Of a DNA stretch of 64,000 nt, positions 45,069 through 53,878 are shown in pieces; the stretch's first letter is position 1; each line of letters opens with the position of its first letter. This stretch comes from Myxocyprinus asiaticus (Eukaryota; Chordata; Actinopteri; Cypriniformes; Catostomidae). The position numbers were made by a program, and so were the translations under genes. The notes under the pieces are model-generated. The model saw nothing but the letters and a program-made list of their open reading frames with translations, made no database searches and had not been told where the DNA came from. Location of the stretch: contig NC_059362.1 of NCBI RefSeq assembly GCF_019703515.2, positions 25,046,826 to 25,110,825 on the forward strand. The letters are read 5' to 3'.

Positions 45069-45560
45069 TTTGACCTTAATATATGTTTTTTTAATGTTTT
45101 TTTATTATAAAATATATATTTATTATTATTATTATTATTATTTTAAAGGTGGTGAGGGAGCCTTTTACCCCACACTAGGGGTAAAAGGCCCCTAGGGGGT
45201 TTAAAGGTGATATCGTGTAGATATCGGGGCAATAGATACAGGGCACAATTTGTCAAATAATTTTGAGACAGCAAGATGCTTTGAGTAACAAATTAAGATG
45301 ATGCTTACTCAAAATAACTACTTCAGAAAAATCAACCATTTCCTATTAATTTCAAACATTTGGCATTTTATTACATCTCAAGTATTCTATAAACAAACTA
45401 ATCTCTATTACAATTGGATTATGATTGTATCAGTCAATGTGAGCCAACTTTGAAGATTTTTCATGACAAACCTTTTCACCTCACTTTACATTTTTTTTTT
45501 TTTTTTTATGTGTTTAATAGGGGCCTTTAGCACGTGCAACAGGGGGACTTTTTACCCCAA
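44923..45560. repeat. Decayed inverted-repeat element with (ATT)n core
   Basis: The left AACAGGGCTAAAGGCACCCA and the right end AGGGGCCTTTAGCACGTGCA (inverted) share a GCTAAAGGC-CCC core near opposite ends. Inside are AAT/ATT microsatellite blocks (45000-45024, 45037-45067, 45121-45141) and a hairpin CCTTTTACCCC/GGGGTAAAAGG at 45162-45189. No coding capacity. Boundaries are uncertain. Confidence 0.45.
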
Positions 45561-46113
45561 GTGACCTCTTAGTTCTTCTTCACTTCAATTCAGATTTGCA
45601 GTTGAAAGTCCTCTTTAAAAAAAGTGTTTAAAAATAGAAAAAAGGGAAAAAATAGCCATTACATTTTCTAATGACATCCATATACAGAGACCCTGAATAT
45701 CTGCCAAGACATTAAAAGAAGAGAGATTCAGTGTGGGATTTAGAAAAGAGCAACATAATGGAGAAACATATCCAGAGGTGCTGTGCTGTTTTGCACGTCA
45801 CCTGTCCAGATTAGCTTCAGGATGAGTCCACCCTGCTGTGCCAGCTGCACATTTAGAGGCTTTAGGAAACTTCCTGGAGTGTCAGTATTGCTGGTGAGGT
45901 GATAGAGTGTGTGAGGGTGTTTTTTTATTTTTTTATAGGAGACTGAGGTTGGCGGTTGTGTTTGTTAGTATAAGGCATCTGTTCTGGATGCCAGAAAGAG
46001 ACAAGTCTCTGGCACTGCAGCCACTCCCCAAGTCCACTATAGTGCAGCAGGTCTCCAAAGAAAGAAAGAGAGACAAGAAAGAAAACATATGAAGAGATAG
46101 CTAGATGGGAGGT

Positions 46114-46114
<1 letters not shown>
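45561..46114. other. Unassigned sequence
   Basis: No gene recognised; small frame at 45907-46092 lacks motifs. Confidence 0.5.

Positions 46115-46151
<37 letters not shown>
46115..46151. repeat. (GA)n microsatellite
   Basis: About 36 bp of AG/GA repeats. Confidence 0.95.
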
Positions 46152-46155
<4 letters not shown>

Positions 46156-46559
46156 AAATAAGAAGTGTGTGCTCAGAGAGAGAAACACTGGAATGCTGTA
46201 TTGATCATCGAAAGATTAGTATGTTTACTTACATGACCCATCAATATTACACTTCCCTTGAGCCACTGAGGAAATAAGCTTCTCATTCATGAGCAGACAT
46301 TAGCACAGTTTGCACAGTCTGATAAGCTAAACTAAATAAAAAAATAAAAAAAACGATTTATCTGTTAAAACACAGGGGCTGCTCTAAAACCTAGTGAGCA
46401 GCCTACTGCCTAGATTGGCAGGGACCTAACAGAGATGGAACCTCATAAGTGTCTGATTTGGAAGACTCTACATGGGCATCAATTCTGTGCACACAAATAC
46501 TGTAGCACTCTGCACAGGAGACTCCACTCACAATTGATGTAAATAGAGTTTTATGTTAT
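46152..46559. other. Unassigned sequence
   Basis: No feature recognised before the 3' end of the minus-strand LINE. Confidence 0.5.
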
Positions 46560-46811
46560 GTTGCTAAAGTCAAGGTCAGTTTATTTATAGAGCACATTTA
46601 AAAACAACAAGTGTATACCAAAGTGCTGTACATGGGCAAATAAAACAATGAATTAAGGGGAAATAAAAAACAAGATTGACATTAAAAACAATAAACAATA
46701 CAATATACATTCATACAAATGCCAAAGAATATAGATACGTCTTCAGACGTGATTTAAAAAATGTGAAGCGTAGGAGCGGATCTAATGTCCAGAGGTATGT
46801 TATTCCATAGT

Positions 46812-48078
46812 CTAGAGCAATGAGAGCAATGGTTTTAATTTAGCAATCAACCTGAGTTGGAAAAAGCTGCCCTTCACCACAGCATTTATTTGTTTTTCAA
46901 AATTTAGAGCCGTGTCAAAGATCACTCCCAAGTTTTTAGCAAAGGGTTGAACATTTAATGACAGGGTTGCTAGATTGCTAGTGATATCAGAGACAGCGCT
47001 AGGGAGGCCAAACACAACAATTTCAGTCTTGATCTCATTTAGCTGGAGAAAGTTTCCTGCGGTCCAGCATTTAATATCCTCAAAGCATTTAAAAATGTCA
47101 GAATATGAATCATCAGAACTAAGTGGTACATACAGCTGTGTATCATTGGCATAATCATATGAAATGTTATATTTCCTAAATATTTAACCTAGGGGAAGCA
47201 TAAATAAAATAAAATCTGGCCTAAAATGGAACAAGTGAAAGGTGCAGAAGGAGAGGAAGAATTCCCAATCCTAACACTCAGAGTTCTATCTGAAAAGTAA
47301 GATGTAAACCAATCTTTGTCTGTGCCTTTAATACCAACTTCACACCTAAGACGGTCTAGGAGGATAGTATGATCAACTGTATCGAAAGCAGAACTAAGAT
47401 CAAGCAACATTAAAATTGCAGGTCTATCAGTATCCAAAGTGAGCAGTAAATAATTTGTCACCTTGAGTAGTGCAGACTCTGTGCTGTGACGAGCTCTAAA
47501 ACCAGACTGAAATTGATCTAAAATGTTGTTTTCAGATAAGAATGAAGAGAGCTGAGAAAAAACAATTTTCTCCAGGATTTTTTATAAAAATGGCAGTTTA
47601 GAAATGGGCTGGAAATGATTAAGGTTGGTAGTATCCAAATTTGGCTTCTTAAGAAGTGGCTGGATCACTGCTTGCTTAAAGCAGGATGGAGCAATGCCAT
47701 TATATAAGGAGCTATTCATAATAGTCAACGCACTAAAACCAACAGTGTCCAGCACATCTCTGAGGAGCTGAGCAGGAATAACATCAACAGAAGAGGTGGT
47801 AGGCTTTATCTGTTGGACTATATCTATCAACTCAGTGAGAGATATAGGTTTAAACCGATCAAACAAAACAGAACAAATGACTGGTTTAGAGGGGTCATGA
47901 CTACTGGTGGTAATGCAAGATCATAAAGCACCAACCTTACCACTAAAGAAATCTAAAAACGCTACACAAGTCTCTGGTGTAGCATCAAGACAAGAGGTGG
48001 CAGCGGGAGTGAGCACTGTATGCACTTACGTTAAACAGAATTTTTGGATTATGAGGAATTTTAGAGATTATATCAGAA

Positions 48079-48144
<66 letters not shown>

Positions 48145-48440
48145 TTTTATTTATTTATTTTATTTTTATTTTTATTTTTTTTTCATCTTTTACAGAGTGC
48201 TGGTATGCAGATAGACAATTCTTAAGGGTCTCATAAGACACTTGCAGTCTGTCTTTTTTCCATTTATACTCTGCTTTCCTACATTGCTGTCTGAGAGCGT
48301 GTGTGTTAAGGCTGGGTCCTTAGTTTAGGTTTTCTAGTTTTAACAGGAGCAACAGAGTCTAAAATGCAAGTGCAGGTATTGTTAAAAAAAGTGACCATCT
48401 CCTCTGTGCCTAGACCTGGATGAAGTAGTTTCATAGTGCA
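46812..48440 (-). pseudogene. CR1/L2-type reverse transcriptase pseudogene
   Basis: From 48440 the linker reads FFNNTCTCILDSVAPVKTRK. 47866-47582 has SLTELIDIVQQIKPTTSSVD, ALTIMNSSLYNGIAPSCFKQ and AVIQPLLKKPNLD. 47461-47189 has the palm motif MLLDLSSAFDTVDHTILLDRL. The catalytic box near 47155 reads YANDTQLYVPL, so the first Asp of YADD is Asn. 47015-46812 has FAKNLGVIFDTALNFEKQI. Several frameshifts and stops are present. Catalytically dead on two counts. Confidence 0.75.
48081..48140. repeat. (AT)n microsatellite
   Basis: Sixty bases of alternating AT followed by a T/A-rich tract to about 48185. It gives artificial Tyr-Ile repeats in translation. Confidence 0.95.
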
Positions 48441-48565
48441 CAATACGGGAGAAGCAGAGAAGGCCTCAGAAAAATGTCTGGCTGTAGAAGAGGTTATAGA
48501 ACTTGAATATGACCCAGAGAAATGTGATTTTATAATCGGACATGGTAGTTTCAGCTAACAAACAG

Positions 48566-49012
48566 CTCTCTTAACCATCTTGGATTATTATTATTATTTT
48601 TTTTTGTCACTGCTAATCAGAAAGCATTATGGGTTTGCCTTCTCCGCAACGGATACATGCAATGCTGCCTAAGGGGCCATTTAGACCGAACACATTCTAG
48701 CGCTAAAAAGAGCTAGAAACAGTGCAACTTATAAACCAAAAGCAGATTAATTAAACATGTTTTCAAAAATTAAAGTTCTTTTTAACTTGACAAGGCATCT
48801 AAAAAAAAATGTGGTGCTCCTGTGCAAGGCGCTGAAAAAAAAAAATAGTGAGATGCGGTGAAATGGTCAAAGACATCCATTTAGCACATGTTTACATAGA
48901 AAAAAATTGAAAACAGCAGAGATGGACACAAAAACGTCATCAGTGTGAACAGCCCTTTAGAATTTGGCAAAAATTAGGTATCTTAGGAGGTGGCAAAGTT
49001 AAGGCCAGAAAT
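48566..49012. other. Unassigned sequence
   Basis: T-run at 48597-48604 and A-run at 48836-48846. No feature recognised. Confidence 0.5.
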
Positions 49013-49240
49013 GTCCTGTTTACTTTCGTAACATCCGTTACCTGATGGAGGGAACGAGAAGTTGTGTCGATGTAGTGATACTAGGGGTCACTCTTGGGAG
49101 CCCCAAACACCTCTGCTTTTTGAAAAATGGCCAATGGGAATTGGCGAGTGGAATTTGCATGCCACTCCCCTGGACATACGGGTATAAAAGGAGCTTGTAT
49201 TCAACCACTCATTCAGGTTTTGTGCTGAGGAGCCGAGACA
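49013..49240. repeat. DIRS 4 left inverted terminal repeat
   Basis: Inverse of 52125-52335 through TTGTGTCGATGTAGTG, TTGGCGAGTGGAATTTGCAT and GGGTATAAAAGGAGCT. Slightly diverged (TAGTGATACTAGGGG for TAGTGACACTAGGGG). Confidence 0.85.
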
Positions 49241-49299
49241 AGGTCCCGGCCATTTCAGTGGGTAGTTCAGTGCTGTGGCAAGAGGGACACAATGTCTCA

Positions 49300-49395
49300 G
49301 TCCCTCCATCAGGGAACGGAGGTTATGAAAGTAACCAGGACATTCCCCATCTGTCACTCACTTGATGTGTGGATGTAGTGACACTAGGGGTCCCA
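49300..49395. repeat. DIRS 4 internal complementary region
   Basis: 49300-49341 (GTCCCTCCATCAGGGAACGG to ACCAGGAC) is the inverse of the left terminus. 49342-49395 (ATTCCCCATCTGTCACTCAC) is the inverse of the right terminus. Confidence 0.85.
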
Positions 49396-50171
49396 ATACA
49401 AAAAGCCACAACTAGCTGAACTGTGTTACGTGGACTGGCGGTGCGAGACGGGCAGACCGCTGTGTACCACGTAGTTAGCGCACCAGGCTGTCACGTAACC
49501 TCCCCCAACGCTCTTATGAGTGTCGAACGGTCCTTCGGGAACAAGTCGACTGCCCAACAAATAGGGACAGGCTAGCCCAGCTGTGGCCTCTTTTCCTCTT
49601 TTTTTTCTCCCCAAAAAGAGTGGAATTTGTTAACTGACGGGGGGCCATAAATGTCTACGTCGGGGGGGGGGGCGGTCACTCCCAAGGGGAAGACACCGCG
49701 GAGACCACACCCCACCCAGAAAAGGGGGGGGGGGTTATTTGAGTGGAAATACGTCACATGGTCTTACCGAGTCTTGTCGGAAGTATGTCATGTGGTGAAG
49801 TCGCATGGTAGGTCCTACCTGAGGGGGGAAGAGTTTCTACAAGCATGGTGACCGGGGGCAGAGGGGCCTCTGTCCAAGGAAGATACAGTTTACCGACAGG
49901 GAAAAGATTTAGTGGAAGATATATCACATGGGGTCACCTATGGGGAACCAGCACATGTGGAGCACCTACCCCAGTACAGGGCTTAGTTAGCACATGTACT
50001 GGGCCGGCAGTGAGTTTCTCCAAAAACTCGTCTGCCACAGGGCTAAGGAGGAAAGTCATCCAGGGATCACAACTTGTGAACATGACTGGGAGTCAAAGGC
50101 GCACGTCTTCACCTCATGGGAGGGGAAAGGCGCTATACGCAAGTGGTACACCCGGCCAGCTGTCCCGGAAC

Positions 50172-50950
50172 TTACCTGTTTGGACCTGACAACACACGGG
50201 ACGAAACCGGCTCAACCCGGAGATTATAGAACCTCACAAAGGTGTTGGGTGTCGCCCAGCCCGCTGCTCTGCAGATGTCTGCCAAAGAGGCACCACTAGT
50301 CAGGGCCCAGGATGCCGCTACACTCCTAGTAGAGTGGGCTCGTTGTGCCATGGGGGGCGACACATCCTGAGCGTGATACACCATCACGATGGTGTCAATG
50401 ACCCAGTGGGCAATCCTCTGTTTGGAGACAGTGCTTCCTTTCCGCTGTCCACCAAAGCAGACAAAGAGCTGCTCGGAGCTTCTAAAGCTCTGCGTGCGAT
50501 CAAAATAGATGCGTAAAGCATGCACCGGACACAGCAACGCCAAAGCTGGGTCTGCCTCCTCCTGGGGCAGTGCTTGCAGGTTCACCACCTGATCCCTAAA
50601 CGGGGTCGTGGGAACCTTGGGCACATAGTCCAGTCGGGGTCTCAGGATCACGGGAGATGGAAGGGAGCACAGTCAGGAGGGCAGTCTTCAAAGAGAGTGC
50701 CTTAAGCTCAGCTGACTCCAGGGGCTCGAAGGGGGCTCCCCATAGAGCTCAAAAGGACTACAGATAGGTCCCATGAGGGGATGAGACACGGTCTGGAGGG
50801 ATTCAACCTCCTAGCACCTCTCAGGAACCTGATGAACAGGTCGTGCTTCCCTAAGGACTTACCGTCCACTGTGTTGTGGTGTGCCGCTATAATGGCTACA
50901 TACACCTTCAAGGTGGAGGGGAACAGCCGCCCCTCCAGCCTCTCCTGCAC
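50172..50950 (-). pseudogene. DIRS 4 tyrosine recombinase pseudogene
   Basis: Two frames. 50950-50708 is the core-binding domain (STLKVYVAIIAAHHNTV, HDLFIRFLRGARRLNP). 50651-50172 is the catalytic C-terminal half: LRPRLDYVPKVPTTPF, AHSTRSVAASWALTSGASLA (H-x-x-R), and GWATPNTFVRFYNLRVEP with the presumed nucleophilic Tyr. Between them the sequence passes ALSLKTALLTVLPS and then skips the segment that in DIRS 1 holds AMRVIELHALSV, so the box I Arg is missing and the frame shifts. It is the longest YR remnant of its subfamily here, but it could not be catalytic. Confidence 0.8.
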
Positions 50951-51929
50951 CCTCGTGCAGTTCTCTTAGCGCCTTGGCTTGGTGCACTTGCAGGAGAGCC
51001 ATGGCGTGCAGGGCTGAGGCGGCCTGTCCAGCGGCACCGCAGGCCTTAGTCTCCAGAGACGACATAACCTTACAGGCGCTGGAAGGGAGTCTCAGGCGGC
51101 CCTGCCAGGTCGTGGTGTTTTGCGGGCACAGGTGCACCGCAACTGCCTTATCCACCTGGGGGAATCGCCGAGTACCCCCTGGCAGCCCCACCATCGAGGG
51201 TAGTGAGAGCGGAGGAGCTCAGAGACCGGGTCCAGGCAGTGAAAGGTGCCTGCCACGACCTCGTGAGCTCCTCATGCACCTCTGGGAAGAAAGGGACCGG
51301 GGTGGGGCGCGGCCATGAGCGGAGCTCCGGGCCCAGCAACCAATCGTCAGGCTGCGAGGGTTCAGGGGGGGTGGAGGTTTCCACTCCAGCCCGACACACG
51401 CAGCCGCCCGGGCAAGCATGGCTGCCGGCTGTGCGTCAGGTTGCGACTGGGCAACCACACCCGAAGGTGGGAGCCCAGTAGAGTCCTCAACGTCAGACTG
51501 GACAGCCCGCTCTCCGATGCTGCAATCGAGAGCTCATCCACTTCGCGAGCACCGAAACGAGATCGCGAACTCACCCTGAGATGAGCCGGCGGTCTCATCC
51601 CAGTGGGGCAAACAAGGATGGGAATGGGAGATCCACGGGGAGTTACCCAGCGGAGTGGCTCCCACTGGGGTCCCCAAATCACCCTCAGTGCTAACCGACG
51701 CGGCCTCAAACCCATAGGTAGAAGGACCGAGGCCGGGAGCCGCTGGGGAGGTCTTTCCTTCTAACGAAGGAAAAACCACGACCGCAACGTTGCCATGGTC
51801 ACACTCTCGCTGTGAGAACATGACCCATCCACGAACGCTGTCTCCGTGTGGGCAGCACCCAAGCACGTAAGACTGTGATCGTGGCCATCGGAAGCGGAGA
51901 GGTAACAACCACAACCAGGAAATACGCAA
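50951..51929 (-). pseudogene. DIRS 4 gag-like ORF, frameshifted
   Basis: Homologous to DIRS 3 gag in several frames. 51929-51534 is the degenerate cysteine-rich head and a Ser-rich part. 51715-51362 and 51458-51219 lead into LARAAACVGLEWKPPPP. 51399-51148 has VPFFPEVHEELTRSWQAPF and LTTLDGGAARGYSAIP. 51194-50951 has VDKAVAVHLCPQNTTTWQGR and ALHAMALLQVHQAKALRELH. The protein then ends at the deletion junction, so about the last 110 residues of gag seen in DIRS 3 are lost. Confidence 0.7.
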
Positions 51930-52124
51930 ACGGAGGCATCTTTAAAAAGACGCTCTCCGTTAATTCCTCTCTTTTAAGAAGGGAAAATATACTCTTTTAG
52001 CTGCTGAAGTGCCCAGGGGCATTCTCTGCACTTCACCAGTGCAAGAGGGGGAGAAGCCGCTATAATGCGCCATAAATCCAAAAGCTTTGAGGGGAATGGA
52101 TAGGCAGAGTAATTCAGCTCGCTG

Positions 52125-52335
52125 AACACAACCACTCGGCTCCGAAGAGAAAATCTGAATGAGTGGTTGCATACCAGCTCCTTTTATACCCGTATGTCCG
52201 GGGGACTGGCATGCAAATTCCACTCGCCAATTCCCATTGGCCTTTTTTCAAAAAGCAGAGGTGTTTGGGGCTCCCAAGAGAGACCCCTAGTGTCACTACA
52301 TCGACACAACGTCAAGTGAGTGACAGATAGGGAAC
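52125..52335. repeat. DIRS 4 right inverted terminal repeat
   Basis: Mirror of the left ITR, with the TATAAAAGGAGCTGG block on the minus strand in the promoter position upstream of gag. Confidence 0.85.
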
Positions 52336-52340
52336 ATTCT

Positions 52341-53235
52341 TAAAGGTGCTGTAAGCGATTTTTTTTTTTTCCAGGGAAAGGTATGCAAAAATATGTTCCT
52401 ATTCCCTGAAAGATATTAATGAAATAAGTGTCATGAGATATCTCACCGGTCTCTGTGACAGCTCTAGACTCTGTAAACAGCAAAGAAAAATGTTTCAGAG
52501 GGTCGCGGTTTCTGATGCTTTCTGGCTGTCAATCATTTTGCACGTTCTCATATTATTGTTGTTGCTGCTAATTAATGAGGCTTAATGCCATTTTGTTTAT
52601 AACAGTTTTAAGTACAGCTGTTCAGCCGTGACGTCAATTTGTATGCAAACCCGGAAGTCTAATTCGCCATGGGTTCCCTCTGGATTTTCCTATGGGTTTT
52701 TATAATGAGGTTTTTTAACTTATGTGTACAATAAGGTCTGTGGTAAACATTACTTGACAATACGTGGACGTTTTGTTCTACAACATAAATTACACACATA
52801 AATTAATTTGAAGCCACCGTGCATTAAAAAAAAAAAAAAAAAAAAAAATAATTATTCAATATGGCTTCAAAATTCACGTTTGAGGTATGACTGTGTGTAA
52901 TTTATGCTGTAGAACAAAACATCCATGTATTGTCAAGTAATGTTTACCACAGACCTTATTTTTCTCATAAGTAAAAAAAAAACCAGTATAAAAAACCTTA
53001 GTAAAATCCAGAGCGTGTTCTCTTCCAGGTTTTTTGGACTACAGGCTGAACAGCTCTGTTGAGGTGCTTTTTTGCTGCTTTTGTTTTTGACAAGCACTTC
53101 TGATCGATGTCAGTCCCAATAAAGCTAATTTGGTATCTTTGATGAGCAGGGTTTTGGAAAGAGGGAGCGTGGTTAATCCAACGGCTCAGTCTCGTGGATA
53201 TTCTAGAATGGCTAAAATCGCTTATAGCACCTTTA
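52341..53235. mobile_element. TIR element with long internal palindrome
   Basis: The left TAAAGGTGCTGTAAGCGATT and the right end, inverted TAAAGGTGCTATAAGCGATT, differ at one of 20 positions. It starts 5 bp after the end of DIRS 4. Interior 52678-53015 is a large palindrome. No transposase motif; the minus-strand frame 52998-53270 is unrecognised. A non-autonomous element of a kind that I recall as frequent in cyprinids. Confidence 0.8.
52678..53015. repeat. Long inverted repeat within TIR element
   Basis: Arms of about 145 bp pair around an A-run (52826-52848). Landmarks are TAAGGTCTGTGGTAAACATT and ACTTGACAATACGTGGACGT on the left and their near-perfect inverses on the right (52890-52965), plus outer CTCTGGATTTT blocks. 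An RNA from here would fold into a long duplex. Confidence 0.8.
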
Positions 53236-53596
53236 ATATAAGTACGCATATGCAAGCACTTGGCCAACACATTGCAAACACGTGGCCTGGTTGAACATAC
53301 TTAATGTGCATTCTTGCATTACTGTAGCAGTAACAAACCTCAGTACTCAAGGGGATGATAGAGTTTCCTTCAAAAGTCTGTGCCAACAAACTGAATGTGT
53401 AACTATTCTGGTAAGTTGCTATAAATATATATTGACTTTACCTTACTTGTTCAGCAATATTCTCTTTGAACTGTTGCTCTGGCCATGATAGTTGTTGACT
53501 TGAAAGAGAAAACTCACAGTAGAAGCTGACACTGTTCACTGTAGCACCACTTGTGGTAATTTTGAGAATGCGTGGATAGTGGTCAACACATTTTGG
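53236..53596. other. Unassigned sequence
   Basis: No feature recognised. Confidence 0.5.
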
Positions 53597-53604
53597 AACG
53601 CAAC

Positions 53605-53870
53605 CAGGGGCACTTTGAGGTACCTCTGGGCCCATGGGCTCGGTAGTTCATGGGCTCTAGGCCCTCTTCAAGTTGTTGGGGGGGGGGGGAGTGACTGCTG
53701 TACATTGAACAAGCACTACATGGACGCCATTAATGGTTACGCACCGTCACCATGTCAACAACTGTGTCTCCAGTTGAAAGTGTTTAAACGCGCTACTCCC
53801 GCTGGGCCCCATGGGAGTTGTAGGCCCCTGGGCTTCAGACGGTATAAGCCTGTGCGTTACTGCACCCCTG
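53605..53870. mobile_element. hAT-type MITE, 266 bp, perfect 8-bp duplication
   Basis: Left end CAGGGGCACTTTGAGG and inverted right end CAGGGGTGCAGTAACG. Exact 8-bp direct repeats AACGCAAC lie at 53597-53604 and 53871-53878. Subterminal GGGCCCATGGG/CCCCATGGGAG boxes are inverted too. A G-run (53679-53690) sits in the middle. No coding capacity. Perfect flanks mark it as one of the younger insertions here. Confidence 0.9.
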
Positions 53871-53878
53871 AACGCAAC

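Larger units (their letters stand above)
46560..48565 (-). mobile_element. CR1/L2-type LINE, 5'-truncated
   Basis: Minus-strand LINE. The 3' end near 46565 reads TATAAATAAACTGACCTTGA on the minus strand, the usual end of this LINE type in fish. Going upstream are the RT C-terminal part, RT core and the linker after the endonuclease (about 48440-48200). The endonuclease itself is missing, so the copy is truncated at 5', as is common for target-primed insertions. An (AT)n run at 48081-48140 lies in the coding part. A different lineage from the plus-strand L2-like element at 32.9 kb. Confidence 0.75.
49013..52335 (-). mobile_element. DIRS-like retrotransposon 4, RT-less derivative
   Basis: Minus-strand copy of the DIRS 2/3 subfamily, 3.3 kb, with both ITRs and the ICR present. 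Gag (51929-50951) is joined directly to YR (50950-50172) at about 50950; RT and RNase H are absent. It begins GTCCTGTTTACTTTCG and ends GACAGATAGGGAAC. Because terminal and ICR sequences are retained, it has the shape of a non-autonomous element that could once have used proteins of intact relatives. Confidence 0.85.

Noticed and set aside
45925..46188. 87-codon minus-strand frame with Leu-Ser repeats
   Set aside because: Product of the (GA)n microsatellite.
47907..48236. 109-codon frame ending in Tyr-Ile repeats
   Set aside because: It is antisense to a LINE reverse transcriptase and its repeat part is the (AT)n microsatellite.
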